Positions 52,861-62,813 of a stretch of 64,000 nucleotides of DNA are shown here, piece after piece. Every line of letters begins with the position of its first letter. Position 1 is the first letter of the stretch. Under the pieces are notes generated by a model that was given only the letters and a program-made list of their open reading frames with translations, did not search any database and was not told the DNA's origin. The position numbers were made by a program, and so were the translations under genes. This DNA comes from Ectothiorhodospira sp. BSL-9 (GTDB lineage: Bacteria > Pseudomonadota > Gammaproteobacteria > Ectothiorhodospirales > Ectothiorhodospiraceae): assembly GCF_001632845.1 (NCBI RefSeq), contig NZ_CP011994.1:992001-1056000 (forward strand). The letters run 5' to 3'.

Positions 52861-53462
52861 GGGCGAGCCCGCGCGATTGACCAGACCCAAGCCACAGCCG
52901 AAAACAGACCGTGATGTGTTTATCCAGTCGCGAAGGCAAGGGCGCTTTCGCGAACATGAATCGGTTTTCCCATTCATCCGTCCAGTGTCATGTGTCCATG
53001 GTACTTGGGCAAGTCGACTGACTGTCGACTAAACACCCGCTCGGTCTCGGCAGTGGCCAGGACATCAAACCCGGCTTAGCCTGCTCGCTAACAAGCCCAC
53101 GGCCTACTGGCGGAACAGATCCGCATGGCTAACGGTCCGGAGAAGGGCTCCGGCCCCACACGTCATCTCGGTTGACTCCAGTGAGGACATTTATAAGGCC
53201 GTCCTGAGGTATATTGTCTCGCAAACATATGTTAAATCTCTGTAATGAGCGATCCTCCTGCGGACGGGGTGTCGATACCGAAGCCGCTTTGCATGCGTCC
53301 CCTTCGCGCCGAACAGCAGACCCCGATCCGCTCCCACTGACTGCCCGCTCAGGGTCGCACACCGCCACCTTTTACCTCTTTCCGGGTGACAGGGCTTACG
53401 TCCCGAGGTAATCCCGACCACCTGCCCTGTCCCATCCCGGGCTCCTGTTCGAGCGCACTGGG
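52861..53462. other. Repeat-containing intergenic stretch
   Basis: It carries a partial R1 repeat (53042-53100) and a partial R2 repeat (53344-53372, CCGCTCAGGGTCGCACACCG), bracketing about 240 bp with no recognisable gene. The pieces are in the same order as the ends of the large toxin-antitoxin islands, so this may be an emptied island. Confidence 0.6.
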
Positions 53463-53951
53463 TCAGACCTGTTCGTTCAGGATCCTCTGGGATTCACCCT
53501 GAGGGGCAGCCGCATCCCCAAAAGCCCGCAGCAGAGCCTGCTGTCGCGGCTGCAGGGTCGCCTGGTCGGCATCTGGTCGCGCAGTAAAGTTGTTCGGGCC
53601 CTGCTGGCCTGCCTGGGGATCATTCAGCTGCGCCTGTGGGGTTTGACCCATTGCCAACTGGCTCAGAGTGGCCCGGTCCGCCCCAAAGCCCTGTGGTGCC
53701 TCGCTGCCTTCACGGGCGACCTGCAGACGCGCTTCACTGGCCAGCGCGGAGTCGTTGCGCCCAGTCATGCTGGTCTTGTGGGCCGCCTCCGGTGAGTTCC
53801 GGGACATATCCTGACCGAGGTTGGGGGTTCCCCGTTCGGTTTGCTGGGAGTTTGTTCCGGAGCGGGCGTTTCCCACCTCCCCGGCTGTACCCGATTGGCG
53901 ATCCTTGAGTGCCGGCATCACCGGGTTGAATGCGGGTATATTGACGTTCAT
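53463..53951 (-). CDS. Hypothetical Gln/Ala-rich protein, 162 aa
   Basis: Starts at ATG 53951 (MNVNIPAFNPVMPALKDR). The whole sequence is low in hydrophobic residues and rich in Gln, Ala, Ser and Asn (LSQLAMGQTPQAQLNDPQAG), so it is probably disordered. No signal peptide or known family is visible. It stands alone next to a repeat-rich gap. Confidence 0.5.
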   Translation of the reverse strand: MNVNIPAFNPVMPALKDRQSGTAGEVGNARSGTNSQQTERGTPNLGQDMSRNSPEAAHKTSMTGRNDSALASEARLQVAREGSEAPQGFGADRATLSQLAMGQTPQAQLNDPQAGQQGPNNFTARPDADQATLQPRQQALLRAFGDAAAPQGESQRILNEQV

Positions 53952-53960
53952 GGGTTCCAC

Positions 53961-54358
53961 CTTGCGTCTATGTGTTCATATGGATCTCGACATTCGTAGT
54001 TGCCGAAGCGGTTATCCGCCTGTGCAGAACAAGACGCAACCGTCATGCCACCTCCAGGACACGGGCGCCGGGAAGACTTCTTAACTCTCTGATTCAAGGG
54101 ACACATAACATCCACAGGGTCGCAACTTCCCGAGCCTGGATGACAGGTGCGAAATGGGCTCGCAGGCATCACCCCCCGGCAGAAACGGCCCGATTTTTCA
54201 GTGCGCGGCATGATTTTGCAGGCTTCTGCACAGACGTGCTCATCGCTGGCTGATACCAAGGGAAGCCGGGACTGCGCTTCTTCCGAAGGTCGTCGATCAG
54301 GCTGCTAAGATGAGGCTGAGAGAAAGCCTCTGTCTACTTTCGCTGCAAGGGAGTCCCC
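53961..54358. other. Intergenic stretch before the glutathione reductase gene
   Basis: No gene is recognised. The last 20 bases carry a GCAAGGGAG ribosome site for the reductase. Any promoter is not obvious. Confidence 0.4.
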
Positions 54359-55705
54359 ATGAACGACCATTACGATCTGATTGCCATCGGCGCCGGTAGC
54401 GGCGGCCTGTCCGTGGTGGAGCGCGCGGCCCGTTACGGGGCCCGCTGCGCCGTGGTGGAGTCGGGGCCGCTGGGAGGCACCTGCGTGAACGTGGGCTGCG
54501 TGCCCAAGAAGGTCATGTGGTATGCCGCCGACATGGCCCATCGGCTGGATGACGCCCCGGGTTACGGCTTCAAGCTGGCCCGGGAGGGCTTTGACTGGAG
54601 CGAACTGGTGGGTGCCCGGGATGCCTATATCGAGGGCATCAACACCTGGTATCACACCTATCTTGCGGACTCGGGCGTGGACGAGATCCCTGGCCGGGCC
54701 CATTTCGTGGACGCCCACACCCTGGAGGTGGAGGGTCGACGGGTGAGCGCGGATCACGTGGTGATCGCCGTGGGCGGCCGGCCCAGCGTGCCGGACATCC
54801 CGGGGGCCGAACTGGGCATCACCTCCGACGGATTTTTCCAGCTCAGGAGCCAGCCGCGGCGCGTGGCCGTCATCGGGGCAGGCTACATCGCCGTTGAACT
54901 GGCGGGCATGCTGCGTGCCCTGGGCTCCGAGGTGTCCATGTATCTGCGCCGCGAGACCCTGCTGCGCCCCTTCGACCCCATGCTGCGCGACACCCTGATG
55001 GAACAGATGCTGGCCGACGGGGTGAATCTGTTCCCCAGCACCCAGGTGGGACGGCTCATCGCCCATCCGGACAGCGTGGAGCTGTTCTGCGACCAGGGCG
55101 AGTGCCGCGGGGTCTTCGATCAGGTGATCTGGGCCACCGGCCGCACACCGGCCACGGAAGACCTGGATCTGCACAATGCTGGCATTGAGCCCGATGATCA
55201 GGGGTATATCCCCACGGATCTCTACCAGAACACCTCGGTGGACGGCGTTTATGCCATCGGCGACGTCACCGGGCGGGCCCAGCTGACGCCGGTGGCCATC
55301 GCCGCCGGTCGACGCCTGGCGGACCGGCTCTTCGGTGGCCAGACGGATCGGCACCTGAGCTATGAGACCATCCCGTCGGTGATCTTCACCCACCCCCCCA
55401 TCGGCACCGTCGGCCTCACCGAGGATGAGGCGCGGGCGGCCCACGGCGAGGCCGTGAAGGTCTATTCCACCCGCTTCACCTCCATGTATCACGCCATGAC
55501 CCCCCATAAGGTGGCCACCGCCATGAAGCTGGTCACCGTGGGGGCCCAGGAGAAGGTGGTGGGCGTTCATATCATTGGCCCGGAAGCCGACGAGATGCTG
55601 CAGGGGTTCGCCGTGGCCGTGCGCATGGGGGCCACCAAGCGCGATCTGGATGATACAGTGGCCCTGCATCCCACCAGCGCGGAGGAGCTGGTGACCATGA
55701 AGTGA
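54359..55705 (+). CDS. gorA: Glutathione-disulfide reductase
   Basis: A 448-residue flavoenzyme that reduces glutathione disulfide with NADPH. FAD motif [20 protein letters not shown], redox pair Cys42/Cys47 in [16 protein letters not shown] (the GOR-type signature), second dinucleotide motif [27 protein letters not shown], and the C-terminal catalytic [10 protein letters not shown] are all present. NADPH from the pentose phosphate operon elsewhere in the window would feed it. The gamma-carbonic anhydrase gene follows by 26 bases. Confidence 0.95.
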   Translation: MNDHYDLIAIGAGSGGLSVVERAARYGARCAVVESGPLGGTCVNVGCVPKKVMWYAADMAHRLDDAPGYGFKLAREGFDWSELVGARDAYIEGINTWYHTYLADSGVDEIPGRAHFVDAHTLEVEGRRVSADHVVIAVGGRPSVPDIPGAELGITSDGFFQLRSQPRRVAVIGAGYIAVELAGMLRALGSEVSMYLRRETLLRPFDPMLRDTLMEQMLADGVNLFPSTQVGRLIAHPDSVELFCDQGECRGVFDQVIWATGRTPATEDLDLHNAGIEPDDQGYIPTDLYQNTSVDGVYAIGDVTGRAQLTPVAIAAGRRLADRLFGGQTDRHLSYETIPSVIFTHPPIGTVGLTEDEARAAHGEAVKVYSTRFTSMYHAMTPHKVATAMKLVTVGAQEKVVGVHIIGPEADEMLQGFAVAVRMGATKRDLDDTVALHPTSAEELVTMK

Positions 55706-55731
55706 ACGATTCAAGCCACAGGAGCCCTCCC

Positions 55732-56286
55732 ATGATCCGAAGCTTTGAAGGCCATACACCGAAGATCGCACCCTCCGCCTGGGTGGATGACAGCGCCCTG
55801 GTATTGGGGGATGTGACCCTGGGTGCCGACAGTTCCGTGTGGCCCATGAGCGTGCTGCGCGGGGATGTGAACCGCATCCGTATCGGCGAATGCAGCAACA
55901 TCCAGGATGGCAGCGTGCTGCATGTCACCCATGACGGCCCCTATACCCCCGGGGGTCAGGATCTGGCGGTGGGTGACGAGGTCACCGTGGGCCACAACGT
56001 CACCCTGCACGCCTGCCACATCCAGGATCGGGTGCTGATCGGTATGGGCAGCGTGGTGATGGACGGCGCCATCATCGCCTCGGACGTCATCCTGGCCGCC
56101 GGCAGCCTGGTGTCACCGGGCAAGGTACTGGATTCGGGGTATCTTTGGCGGGGCAGGCCGGCACAGCGGGTGCGCCCACTCACCCAGGAGGAGCGGGACC
56201 ACCTGCGCTATTCGGCGGAACATTATGTGCGCCTCAAGCTGAGGCACGAGGGGCAGGGCAGGCCACCGGAAGGGATGAAGGTCTGA
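55732..56286 (+). CDS. Gamma-carbonic anhydrase family protein (YrdA-like)
   Basis: A 184-residue left-handed beta-helix protein of hexapeptide repeats (SALVLGDVTLGADSSVWPMS, VLRGDVNRIRIGECSNIQDG). Candidate zinc His residues are in VLHVTHDG and VGHNVTLHACHI. Family members bind metal as trimers; carbonic anhydrase activity is proven only for some. A ribosome site (AGGAG) precedes ATG 55732, 26 bases after gorA. Confidence 0.92.
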   Translation: MIRSFEGHTPKIAPSAWVDDSALVLGDVTLGADSSVWPMSVLRGDVNRIRIGECSNIQDGSVLHVTHDGPYTPGGQDLAVGDEVTVGHNVTLHACHIQDRVLIGMGSVVMDGAIIASDVILAAGSLVSPGKVLDSGYLWRGRPAQRVRPLTQEERDHLRYSAEHYVRLKLRHEGQGRPPEGMKV

Positions 56287-56320
56287 GCAGGACGCCCCCT
56301 TCATCCCCACCGGCACGCGG

Positions 56321-56980
56321 TCACTGAGTGAGCGGGATGAACGTCAGTTCCACGCGTCGGTTCTGGGCGCGGCCCTCGGGCGTGTGATTGTCCGCCACCG
56401 GACGATGCGGACCAAAGCCGATGGTGTCCAGCCGTACCGGTGACACCCCCTGACTCTGCAGATAGCGGGCCACGCTGCGGGCACGACGCTCCGACAGGTC
56501 CATGTTGTACTCCACGCTCCCGGTGCTGTCCGTATGGCCAGCCACTTCAACGGCGGTCTGGTCGAATTCCTGGGCCACCTTGGCCACGGAATTGAGCACC
56601 TCGTAGAACTGGGACTTCACCTCGTCGCGGTTCACGTCGAAGGTGACGTTACCCGGCATGTTCAATACCACATTGTCTCCCACGCGGGTCACGCTCACAC
56701 CCGTGCCTTCCAGTTCACGGCGCAGTTCCTGTTCCTGACGGTCCATGTAGTTGCCCACAGCGGCGCCGGCCAGGGCGCCGATGCCGGCACCGATCATGGC
56801 CCGCTTGGTGCGATCGCGGCGGGTGGTGAGATTGCCCACCAGGGCGCCGGCAGCCGCGCCGATGGCCGCACCGGTGGTGGACGCGCTGATTTTATCCTCA
56901 CGGGTATAGGGATCGATGGTGGTACAGCCGGCGAGGCCCACCAGGGCCGCCACGGCGATGATCAGCAATGGATGACGCAT
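56321..56980 (-). CDS. OmpA-family lipoprotein with glycine zipper
   Basis: A 219-residue protein. Lipobox IIAVAALVGLAGC gives an outer-membrane lipid anchor. A Gly/Ala-zipper region follows (GAAIGAAAGALVGNLTTRRD, MIGAGIGALAGAAVGNYMDR), then an OmpA peptidoglycan-binding domain with VEVAGHTDSTGSVEYN, the LSERRARSVARYLQSQGV segment and the ending AQNRRVEL. This matches YiaD/Pal-like cell-envelope proteins. Confidence 0.93.
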   Translation of the reverse strand: MRHPLLIIAVAALVGLAGCTTIDPYTREDKISASTTGAAIGAAAGALVGNLTTRRDRTKRAMIGAGIGALAGAAVGNYMDRQEQELRRELEGTGVSVTRVGDNVVLNMPGNVTFDVNRDEVKSQFYEVLNSVAKVAQEFDQTAVEVAGHTDSTGSVEYNMDLSERRARSVARYLQSQGVSPVRLDTIGFGPHRPVADNHTPEGRAQNRRVELTFIPLTQ

Positions 56981-57089
56981 GAAAAACTCCCGCAACGCTC
57001 AGTCAAGAGGCGGCCCGTCAAGGGCACGCCCCGGTTGTTTCGGTGGATAACCGCCTGGAAGCCAGGCTACCGCAGGCCTCATGAACCCA

Positions 57090-57902
57090 TCATGAACGGG
57101 GACGCAGGGCCTCCATGACCGGATCGGTCTGTGGGCGCTGGCCACGCCAGATGGCAAAGGCCTCGGCCGCCTGTTCCACCAGCATGCCCAGGCCATCCCG
57201 CGTCCAGGCCGCCCCCTGGGCATCGCCCCAGCGCACGAACGCGGTGGGGGTATCGCCGTACATCATGTCATAACAGCCGGCGCCGGGTGCCAGCAAACCG
57301 ACGGGCAGGGGAGGGATCTGATCCGACAGCCCGGCGGCCGTGCCGTTGATGATCAGATCGTGGGATTCCCCCGCAAGCGCCTCCAGTCCGCTGCCGGACA
57401 CCGGCCCCAGATCGGCAAAATCCCGAGCCAGATCCTGGGCCTTGGCGGCGGTGCGATTGGCGATGTGCAACCGTGCCGGCCCCTCGGCCAGCAGCGGGGC
57501 CAGCACACCGCGCACCGCCCCGCCGGCTCCCAGCAACAGGATACGGCTGCCGGCCAGGGGGGTGGGCTGGCGCTTCAGATCCGCCACCAGCCCAAGACCA
57601 TCGGTGTTGTCCCCGTTGAGCCCGTCGGCGGTGACCGTGAGGGTGTTCACGGCACCGGCCCGCCGGGCCCGGTCGGTCAGGGTATCGGCGACTTCGAAGG
57701 CCTCGTGCTTGAAGGGCACGGTGACACTGAAGCCCCGATACCCCGCATCCACCAGCCTGCGCACGGTGCCGGGAAAATCATCCTCCGGCGCCAGCACCGC
57801 CTCATAGACCATCTCCTGGCCCGTTTGCCGAGCAAACAGGGTATGGATCTGCGGTGACTTGCTGTGGCCGATGGGGTGGCCGATGACGGCGTAATGATCC
57901 AT
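57090..57902 (-). CDS. aroE: Shikimate 5-dehydrogenase
   Basis: A 270-residue enzyme reducing 3-dehydroshikimate with NADPH in aromatic amino-acid synthesis. Substrate motif [20 protein letters not shown], catalytic Lys in [35 protein letters not shown], and the coenzyme loop [18 protein letters not shown] are all present. It follows hemB on the same strand with a gap of a few bases. ATG 57908 two codons upstream is an equally possible start. Confidence 0.95.
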   Translation of the reverse strand: MDHYAVIGHPIGHSKSPQIHTLFARQTGQEMVYEAVLAPEDDFPGTVRRLVDAGYRGFSVTVPFKHEAFEVADTLTDRARRAGAVNTLTVTADGLNGDNTDGLGLVADLKRQPTPLAGSRILLLGAGGAVRGVLAPLLAEGPARLHIANRTAAKAQDLARDFADLGPVSGSGLEALAGESHDLIINGTAAGLSDQIPPLPVGLLAPGAGCYDMMYGDTPTAFVRWGDAQGAAWTRDGLGMLVEQAAEAFAIWRGQRPQTDPVMEALRPRS

Positions 57903-57914
57903 GGGCATGACGGA

Positions 57915-58919
<1,005 letters not shown>

Positions 58920-59088
58920 TCACTCCACGCCTTGATGGGCTGTCTTGGGATGGATTCGAAAGGGGCTCAGGATAGCCGATTTGCCCCGACGGAGCACGGC
59001 GTGGCGTCATGCCGGAGTCGCGGCCCGGGCCGCTGCCACCGAGGGTGGTGGCTCCCATAGCGATGACAAACCGGCTATCCTTGCCTCC

Positions 59089-59754
59089 ATGAATACACAT
59101 CCCTTTGAATCCGTCATCGTCGATACCGGCGAGAATCCCAAAACCTGCGTCATCTGGCTGCACGGCCTGGGGGCCGATGGCCATGACTTCGAGCCCATCG
59201 TGCCCGAGATGCAGTTGCCGCCCGGCAAGCCGATCCGCTTCATCTTCCCCCATGCCCCGGTGCGGCGGGTGACCATCAACAACGGCATGTCCATGCGGGC
59301 CTGGTACGACTTTCATGAGCTGGCGCCGGGCGAGGGCGAGGACCACAATCAGGTGGCGGAGGGGGTGGCTGCCGTGCAGGGGCTGCTCACCGAGGCGCGC
59401 CGCCATTACGATACCGTGTTGCTGGGAGGGTTTTCCCAGGGCGGCGCCATGGCCCTGCTGACCGGCCTGGTGGAAGGACCGGCCCCCGATGCGGTCTTCG
59501 GATTATCCACCTACCTGCCCAATCCGGCCAAGGCGGGCCTGAAGCTGTCTCCCCGGGCGGCCGGTCTGCCCGTGTTCATGGGCCATGGCAGCTTCGACCC
59601 GATCATTCCGCCGGATTTCGGCCGCCGCACCAGCGAGGCCCTGCGCACCATGGGGGTGAAACTGCAATGGCACGAATACCCCATGCCCCACAGCGTCTGC
59701 GCCGATGAGATCCGCGACCTGAGTCAGTGGATGGGGCCGCTCATTCAGGCTTAG
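59089..59754 (+). CDS. Carboxylesterase/phospholipase-type alpha/beta hydrolase
   Basis: A 221-residue hydrolase of the phospholipase/carboxylesterase family. The catalytic Ser116 is in LLGGFSQGGAMAL, Asp170 in MGHGSFDPIIP and His201 in YPMPHSVCADEI; the oxyanion loop is WLHGLGADGHDF. No signal peptide is seen. ATG 59089 was chosen because upstream codons are unlike the family. The 3' end overlaps the convergent sensor-kinase gene by 14 bases. Confidence 0.92.
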   Translation: MNTHPFESVIVDTGENPKTCVIWLHGLGADGHDFEPIVPEMQLPPGKPIRFIFPHAPVRRVTINNGMSMRAWYDFHELAPGEGEDHNQVAEGVAAVQGLLTEARRHYDTVLLGGFSQGGAMALLTGLVEGPAPDAVFGLSTYLPNPAKAGLKLSPRAAGLPVFMGHGSFDPIIPPDFGRRTSEALRTMGVKLQWHEYPMPHSVCADEIRDLSQWMGPLIQA

Positions 59755-62512
59755 GACTCTCCTGCGCCTCCCCGCCAGGGCTGTCCAGCAGTGGCAGGTT
59801 GAAGGCGAAGGTGGCGCCGGCACCTTGCTGACTATCTACCCAGATGCGTCCGCCCAGGTGCTGGATGATGTTCTTGCAGATGGCCAGCCCCAGGCCCGTC
59901 CCTTCGGGCTTTTCGGTCAGGGCATCCCCCACCTGGCGAAACTTCTCGAACAGGGTGGGCAGATCCTCGGTGGGGATGCCGGGTCCGTTGTCCTCCACCT
60001 CCACCTTGACGCCCCCTTCCTCCAGCGGCGTAAGCCTCAGGGTCACGCGCCCCGTATGGGCGGGTGTGAACTTCACCGCATTGGACAACAGGTTGATGAT
60101 CACCTGCATGAGCCGGTCACGGTCGGTATCCATGTGCACCGGGTGATCGGGCAGGTCCAGCCGCAGATCCACCGCCTTGGTCTTGAAGAGCTGTGACGTG
60201 GCCGTGGCAGCATCACTGAGGATGTCCACCAGATCATACGGGCGGATGTACCAGCGCATGGCACCGGATTCCAGCTTGGCCAGGTCCAGCACCTGGTTGA
60301 TCAGCCGGGTGAGGCGCTCGCTCTCGCTGATGATGATGCCCAGGAATTCCTGGCGCTTGTCCGGGTCCAGGTCCCGGTTGTCGTAGAGGATCTCGGTGAA
60401 GGAGCGGATGGAGGTGAGCGGCGTGCGAAGTTCATGGGTGACCGTGGAAATGAAGTCATCCTTCATCCGATCCAGCTGCTTGAGTTGCTCGTTGGCGGCC
60501 CGCAGCTCCCGGGTGGCCGTTTCCAGTTCCCGAGACTTGGTCTCCAGTTGCTGGCTGTAGGCGATCACCTGACTGGCCTCGTCCAGGATCTCCATCACCT
60601 CCTCCAGACTGACCACATCCCCCTTGGCCACGTTGGAGACCATCACCCGCGCCGAGGCGGCGCCGATGGAGCCGGCCAGCATGCGCTCACACATCTGAAT
60701 CAGATCCGAGTCCGCCTCGCGCATCTTCGCAAGATCCAGACCACGCCCCCGCGCATAGTGTTCGAAGGCCCGACGGGCACGGGCCTCCCCCACGAAGCGC
60801 TTGAGCAGGTCGAACAGGTCATCCACGGTGGCCGTGCCGCGCCAGAAGCGGGAGGTGCCGTAACGCTCGGCCGACAGCCGGAAGACGTCCACGAACAGGT
60901 TGGCCTGGATGCGCTCCATGGTGTTCTGCTGGGTGAGCAGGGAGACCGTCACGTAGGCCCCCAGGTTCACCAGCATGGACCAGACCAGGGAATGGGTGAT
61001 CTGATGCAGCCCGGACAACCCGAACAACTCATAGGGCTTGAGCAGTTCGATACCCCAGGGTCCATGGGTGATGAACGTGGCGGGCAGCCAGCCGGCCTGG
61101 GCGAAGGAGGGCAGCAACAGGGTGTACAGCCAGACCACGAAGCCAGCCGTCAGGCCTGCCAGGGCCCCCTTGCGGGTCGCCCCCTTCCAGAAGATGCCCC
61201 CGATCAGGGCCGGGGCGAACTGGGCCACGGCGCAGAACGACACCAGCCCCATGCTCACCAGGCCCACCATGTCGCCAGTCACCCGAACATAGGCATAGCC
61301 CAGCAGGATGCCGATGAGGATGGCGCCGCGGCGGATATACAGCAACAGCCGGGTGAGGTCCCGGCGACGCTCCAGCCCCAGCCAGCGGATGCGCAGCAGC
61401 GCCGGCATCACCAGGTCGTTGCACAGCATGGTGGCCAGGGCCACCGTCTCCACAATGATCATGGCCGTGGCCGCAGACAGGCCGCCCAGGAACACGATCA
61501 GGGCCAGCAGCTGCATCTCCTGGGACAGGGGCAGGGCCAGGACGAAGTTGTCCGGGTTCACCTCCCCGTATCCGAACATGAGCACGCCGGCAAAGGCGAT
61601 GGGCAGCACGAACAGGTTGATGAGGAACAGGTAAAGGGGGAACAGCCAGGCCGCCTTGCGCACGTGGCTTTCGTCCACATTCTCCACCACCGCCACCTGG
61701 AATTGCCGTGGCAGTACCAGCACCACCACCATGGCCAGCAGGGTGAAGGCGATCCAGTTGCCATAATCGGAGAGCTCTCCCACGTGGAAGAGTTCGGCAA
61801 GCTGAGGGTGGGCCGCCGCCTGACTGAACAGATCCCCCACGCCACCGAAGATCACGAAGGTGACCACCAGGCCCGCCAGTATGAAGGCCACCAGCTTCAC
61901 CACGGATTCGAAGGCGATGGCGGCCACCATGCCCGAGTGGTGCTCCGATGCATCGATGTGGCGGGTACCGAAGAGGATGGCGAAGGCGGCCAGGATCAGG
62001 GCCACATAGAAGGCGGTGTCGGCGTAGAAGGGCACGGTATGAGCCAGCTGCGAGGCCGACGTATCCGGATAACTGACCATCACATTGAAGGTGTCGGACA
62101 CCGCCCGGAGTTGCAGGGCGATATACGGCACCAGCCCCACCAGGGCGATGATGGTGACCAGGCCGCCCAGCATCTGGCTCTTGCCGTAGCGGGAGGCCAC
62201 GAAATCGGCGATGGAGGTGATGCGGTTGACCTTGGAGATGCGCACCATCTTGCGCAGCACGATCCAGAACAGGGCCGCCATGAGGGTGGGGCCCAGATAG
62301 ATGGGCAGGTAGTGGATGCCGCCCTCGGCGGCCAGGCCGACGCTACCGTAGAAGGTCCAGGAGGTGCAGTAAACGGCGATGGAGAGGGCGTAGACGTAGG
62401 GGCTGTTGATGATGCTGCGCCCCTGGTCCGAGCGCTTGTCACCCCAGTAGGCGATCCCGAAGAGGAGCAGCAGATACCCCAGGGAGACGCCAATGACCAG
62501 CCCGATGTTCAC
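59741..62512 (-). CDS. Sodium/solute symporter-type sensor histidine kinase (CbrA-like)
   Basis: A 923-residue fusion. The first about 570 residues form a sodium/solute symporter-like domain with about 13 helices (SIAVYCTSWTFYGSVGLAAE, VNRITSIADFVASRYGKSQM). After a linker comes a coiled coil, the HisKA domain with VTHELRTPLTSIRSF, the N-box NLLSNAVKFTPA, and G-boxes VEDNGPGIPTEDLP and GTGLGLAICKNIIQHLGG. This is the layout of CbrA, which links solute uptake to signalling in carbon/nitrogen control. No response regulator is visible in the window. It overlaps the small membrane-protein gene by four bases. Confidence 0.92.
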   Translation of the reverse strand: MNIGLVIGVSLGYLLLLFGIAYWGDKRSDQGRSIINSPYVYALSIAVYCTSWTFYGSVGLAAEGGIHYLPIYLGPTLMAALFWIVLRKMVRISKVNRITSIADFVASRYGKSQMLGGLVTIIALVGLVPYIALQLRAVSDTFNVMVSYPDTSASQLAHTVPFYADTAFYVALILAAFAILFGTRHIDASEHHSGMVAAIAFESVVKLVAFILAGLVVTFVIFGGVGDLFSQAAAHPQLAELFHVGELSDYGNWIAFTLLAMVVVLVLPRQFQVAVVENVDESHVRKAAWLFPLYLFLINLFVLPIAFAGVLMFGYGEVNPDNFVLALPLSQEMQLLALIVFLGGLSAATAMIIVETVALATMLCNDLVMPALLRIRWLGLERRRDLTRLLLYIRRGAILIGILLGYAYVRVTGDMVGLVSMGLVSFCAVAQFAPALIGGIFWKGATRKGALAGLTAGFVVWLYTLLLPSFAQAGWLPATFITHGPWGIELLKPYELFGLSGLHQITHSLVWSMLVNLGAYVTVSLLTQQNTMERIQANLFVDVFRLSAERYGTSRFWRGTATVDDLFDLLKRFVGEARARRAFEHYARGRGLDLAKMREADSDLIQMCERMLAGSIGAASARVMVSNVAKGDVVSLEEVMEILDEASQVIAYSQQLETKSRELETATRELRAANEQLKQLDRMKDDFISTVTHELRTPLTSIRSFTEILYDNRDLDPDKRQEFLGIIISESERLTRLINQVLDLAKLESGAMRWYIRPYDLVDILSDAATATSQLFKTKAVDLRLDLPDHPVHMDTDRDRLMQVIINLLSNAVKFTPAHTGRVTLRLTPLEEGGVKVEVEDNGPGIPTEDLPTLFEKFRQVGDALTEKPEGTGLGLAICKNIIQHLGGRIWVDSQQGAGATFAFNLPLLDSPGGEAQESPKPE

Positions 62513-62808
62513 GGCTCGTGCCCCGGATCATGGGTGCGATAGTCTCCCGGCTCCTCATGGGATGAGCGGGCCACAATCAGCACCACCAGAATGATCAGCG
62601 CCAGCCAGGCCCCATACAGATAGAAGAACAGCAGCGGGATGCCCAGGACAAATCCATCCGCATCAAAGACCACCAGCAAAGGCGGAAAAAACAGGACGAG
62701 CCCCAGCATGAAGGCCGCCACATAGCGCTCGCGGGCACCACTGGGCGGGGCCATGCGCAGATTCCGCTTACCCGGCGCCGTCTTGTCGGACAGCGGTGCG
62801 CGGGCCAT
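62509..62808 (-). CDS. Small membrane protein associated with the symporter-kinase
   Basis: A 99-residue protein with a basic cytoplasmic start and two hydrophobic helices (YVAAFMLGLVLFFPPLLVVF, PLLFFYLYGAWLALIILVVL), then a short hydrophilic tail. Its stop overlaps the symporter-kinase start, and it follows the exonuclease gene by five bases, so the three genes are one unit. It is probably an accessory subunit of the symporter-kinase, by analogy with small proteins encoded next to such transporters. Confidence 0.75.
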   Translation of the reverse strand: MARAPLSDKTAPGKRNLRMAPPSGARERYVAAFMLGLVLFFPPLLVVFDADGFVLGIPLLFFYLYGAWLALIILVVLIVARSSHEEPGDYRTHDPGHEP

Positions 62809-62813
62809 GGCGA

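Noticed and set aside
54305-55771. 488-codon minus-strand frame opposite gorA
   Set aside because: It spans gorA exactly, has shadow-like composition and no motif.
60434-62542. Long open frame of 702 codons on the plus strand opposite the symporter-kinase
   Set aside because: His/Gln/Gly-rich composition typical of an antisense shadow; the minus-strand frame has clear kinase and symporter motifs.
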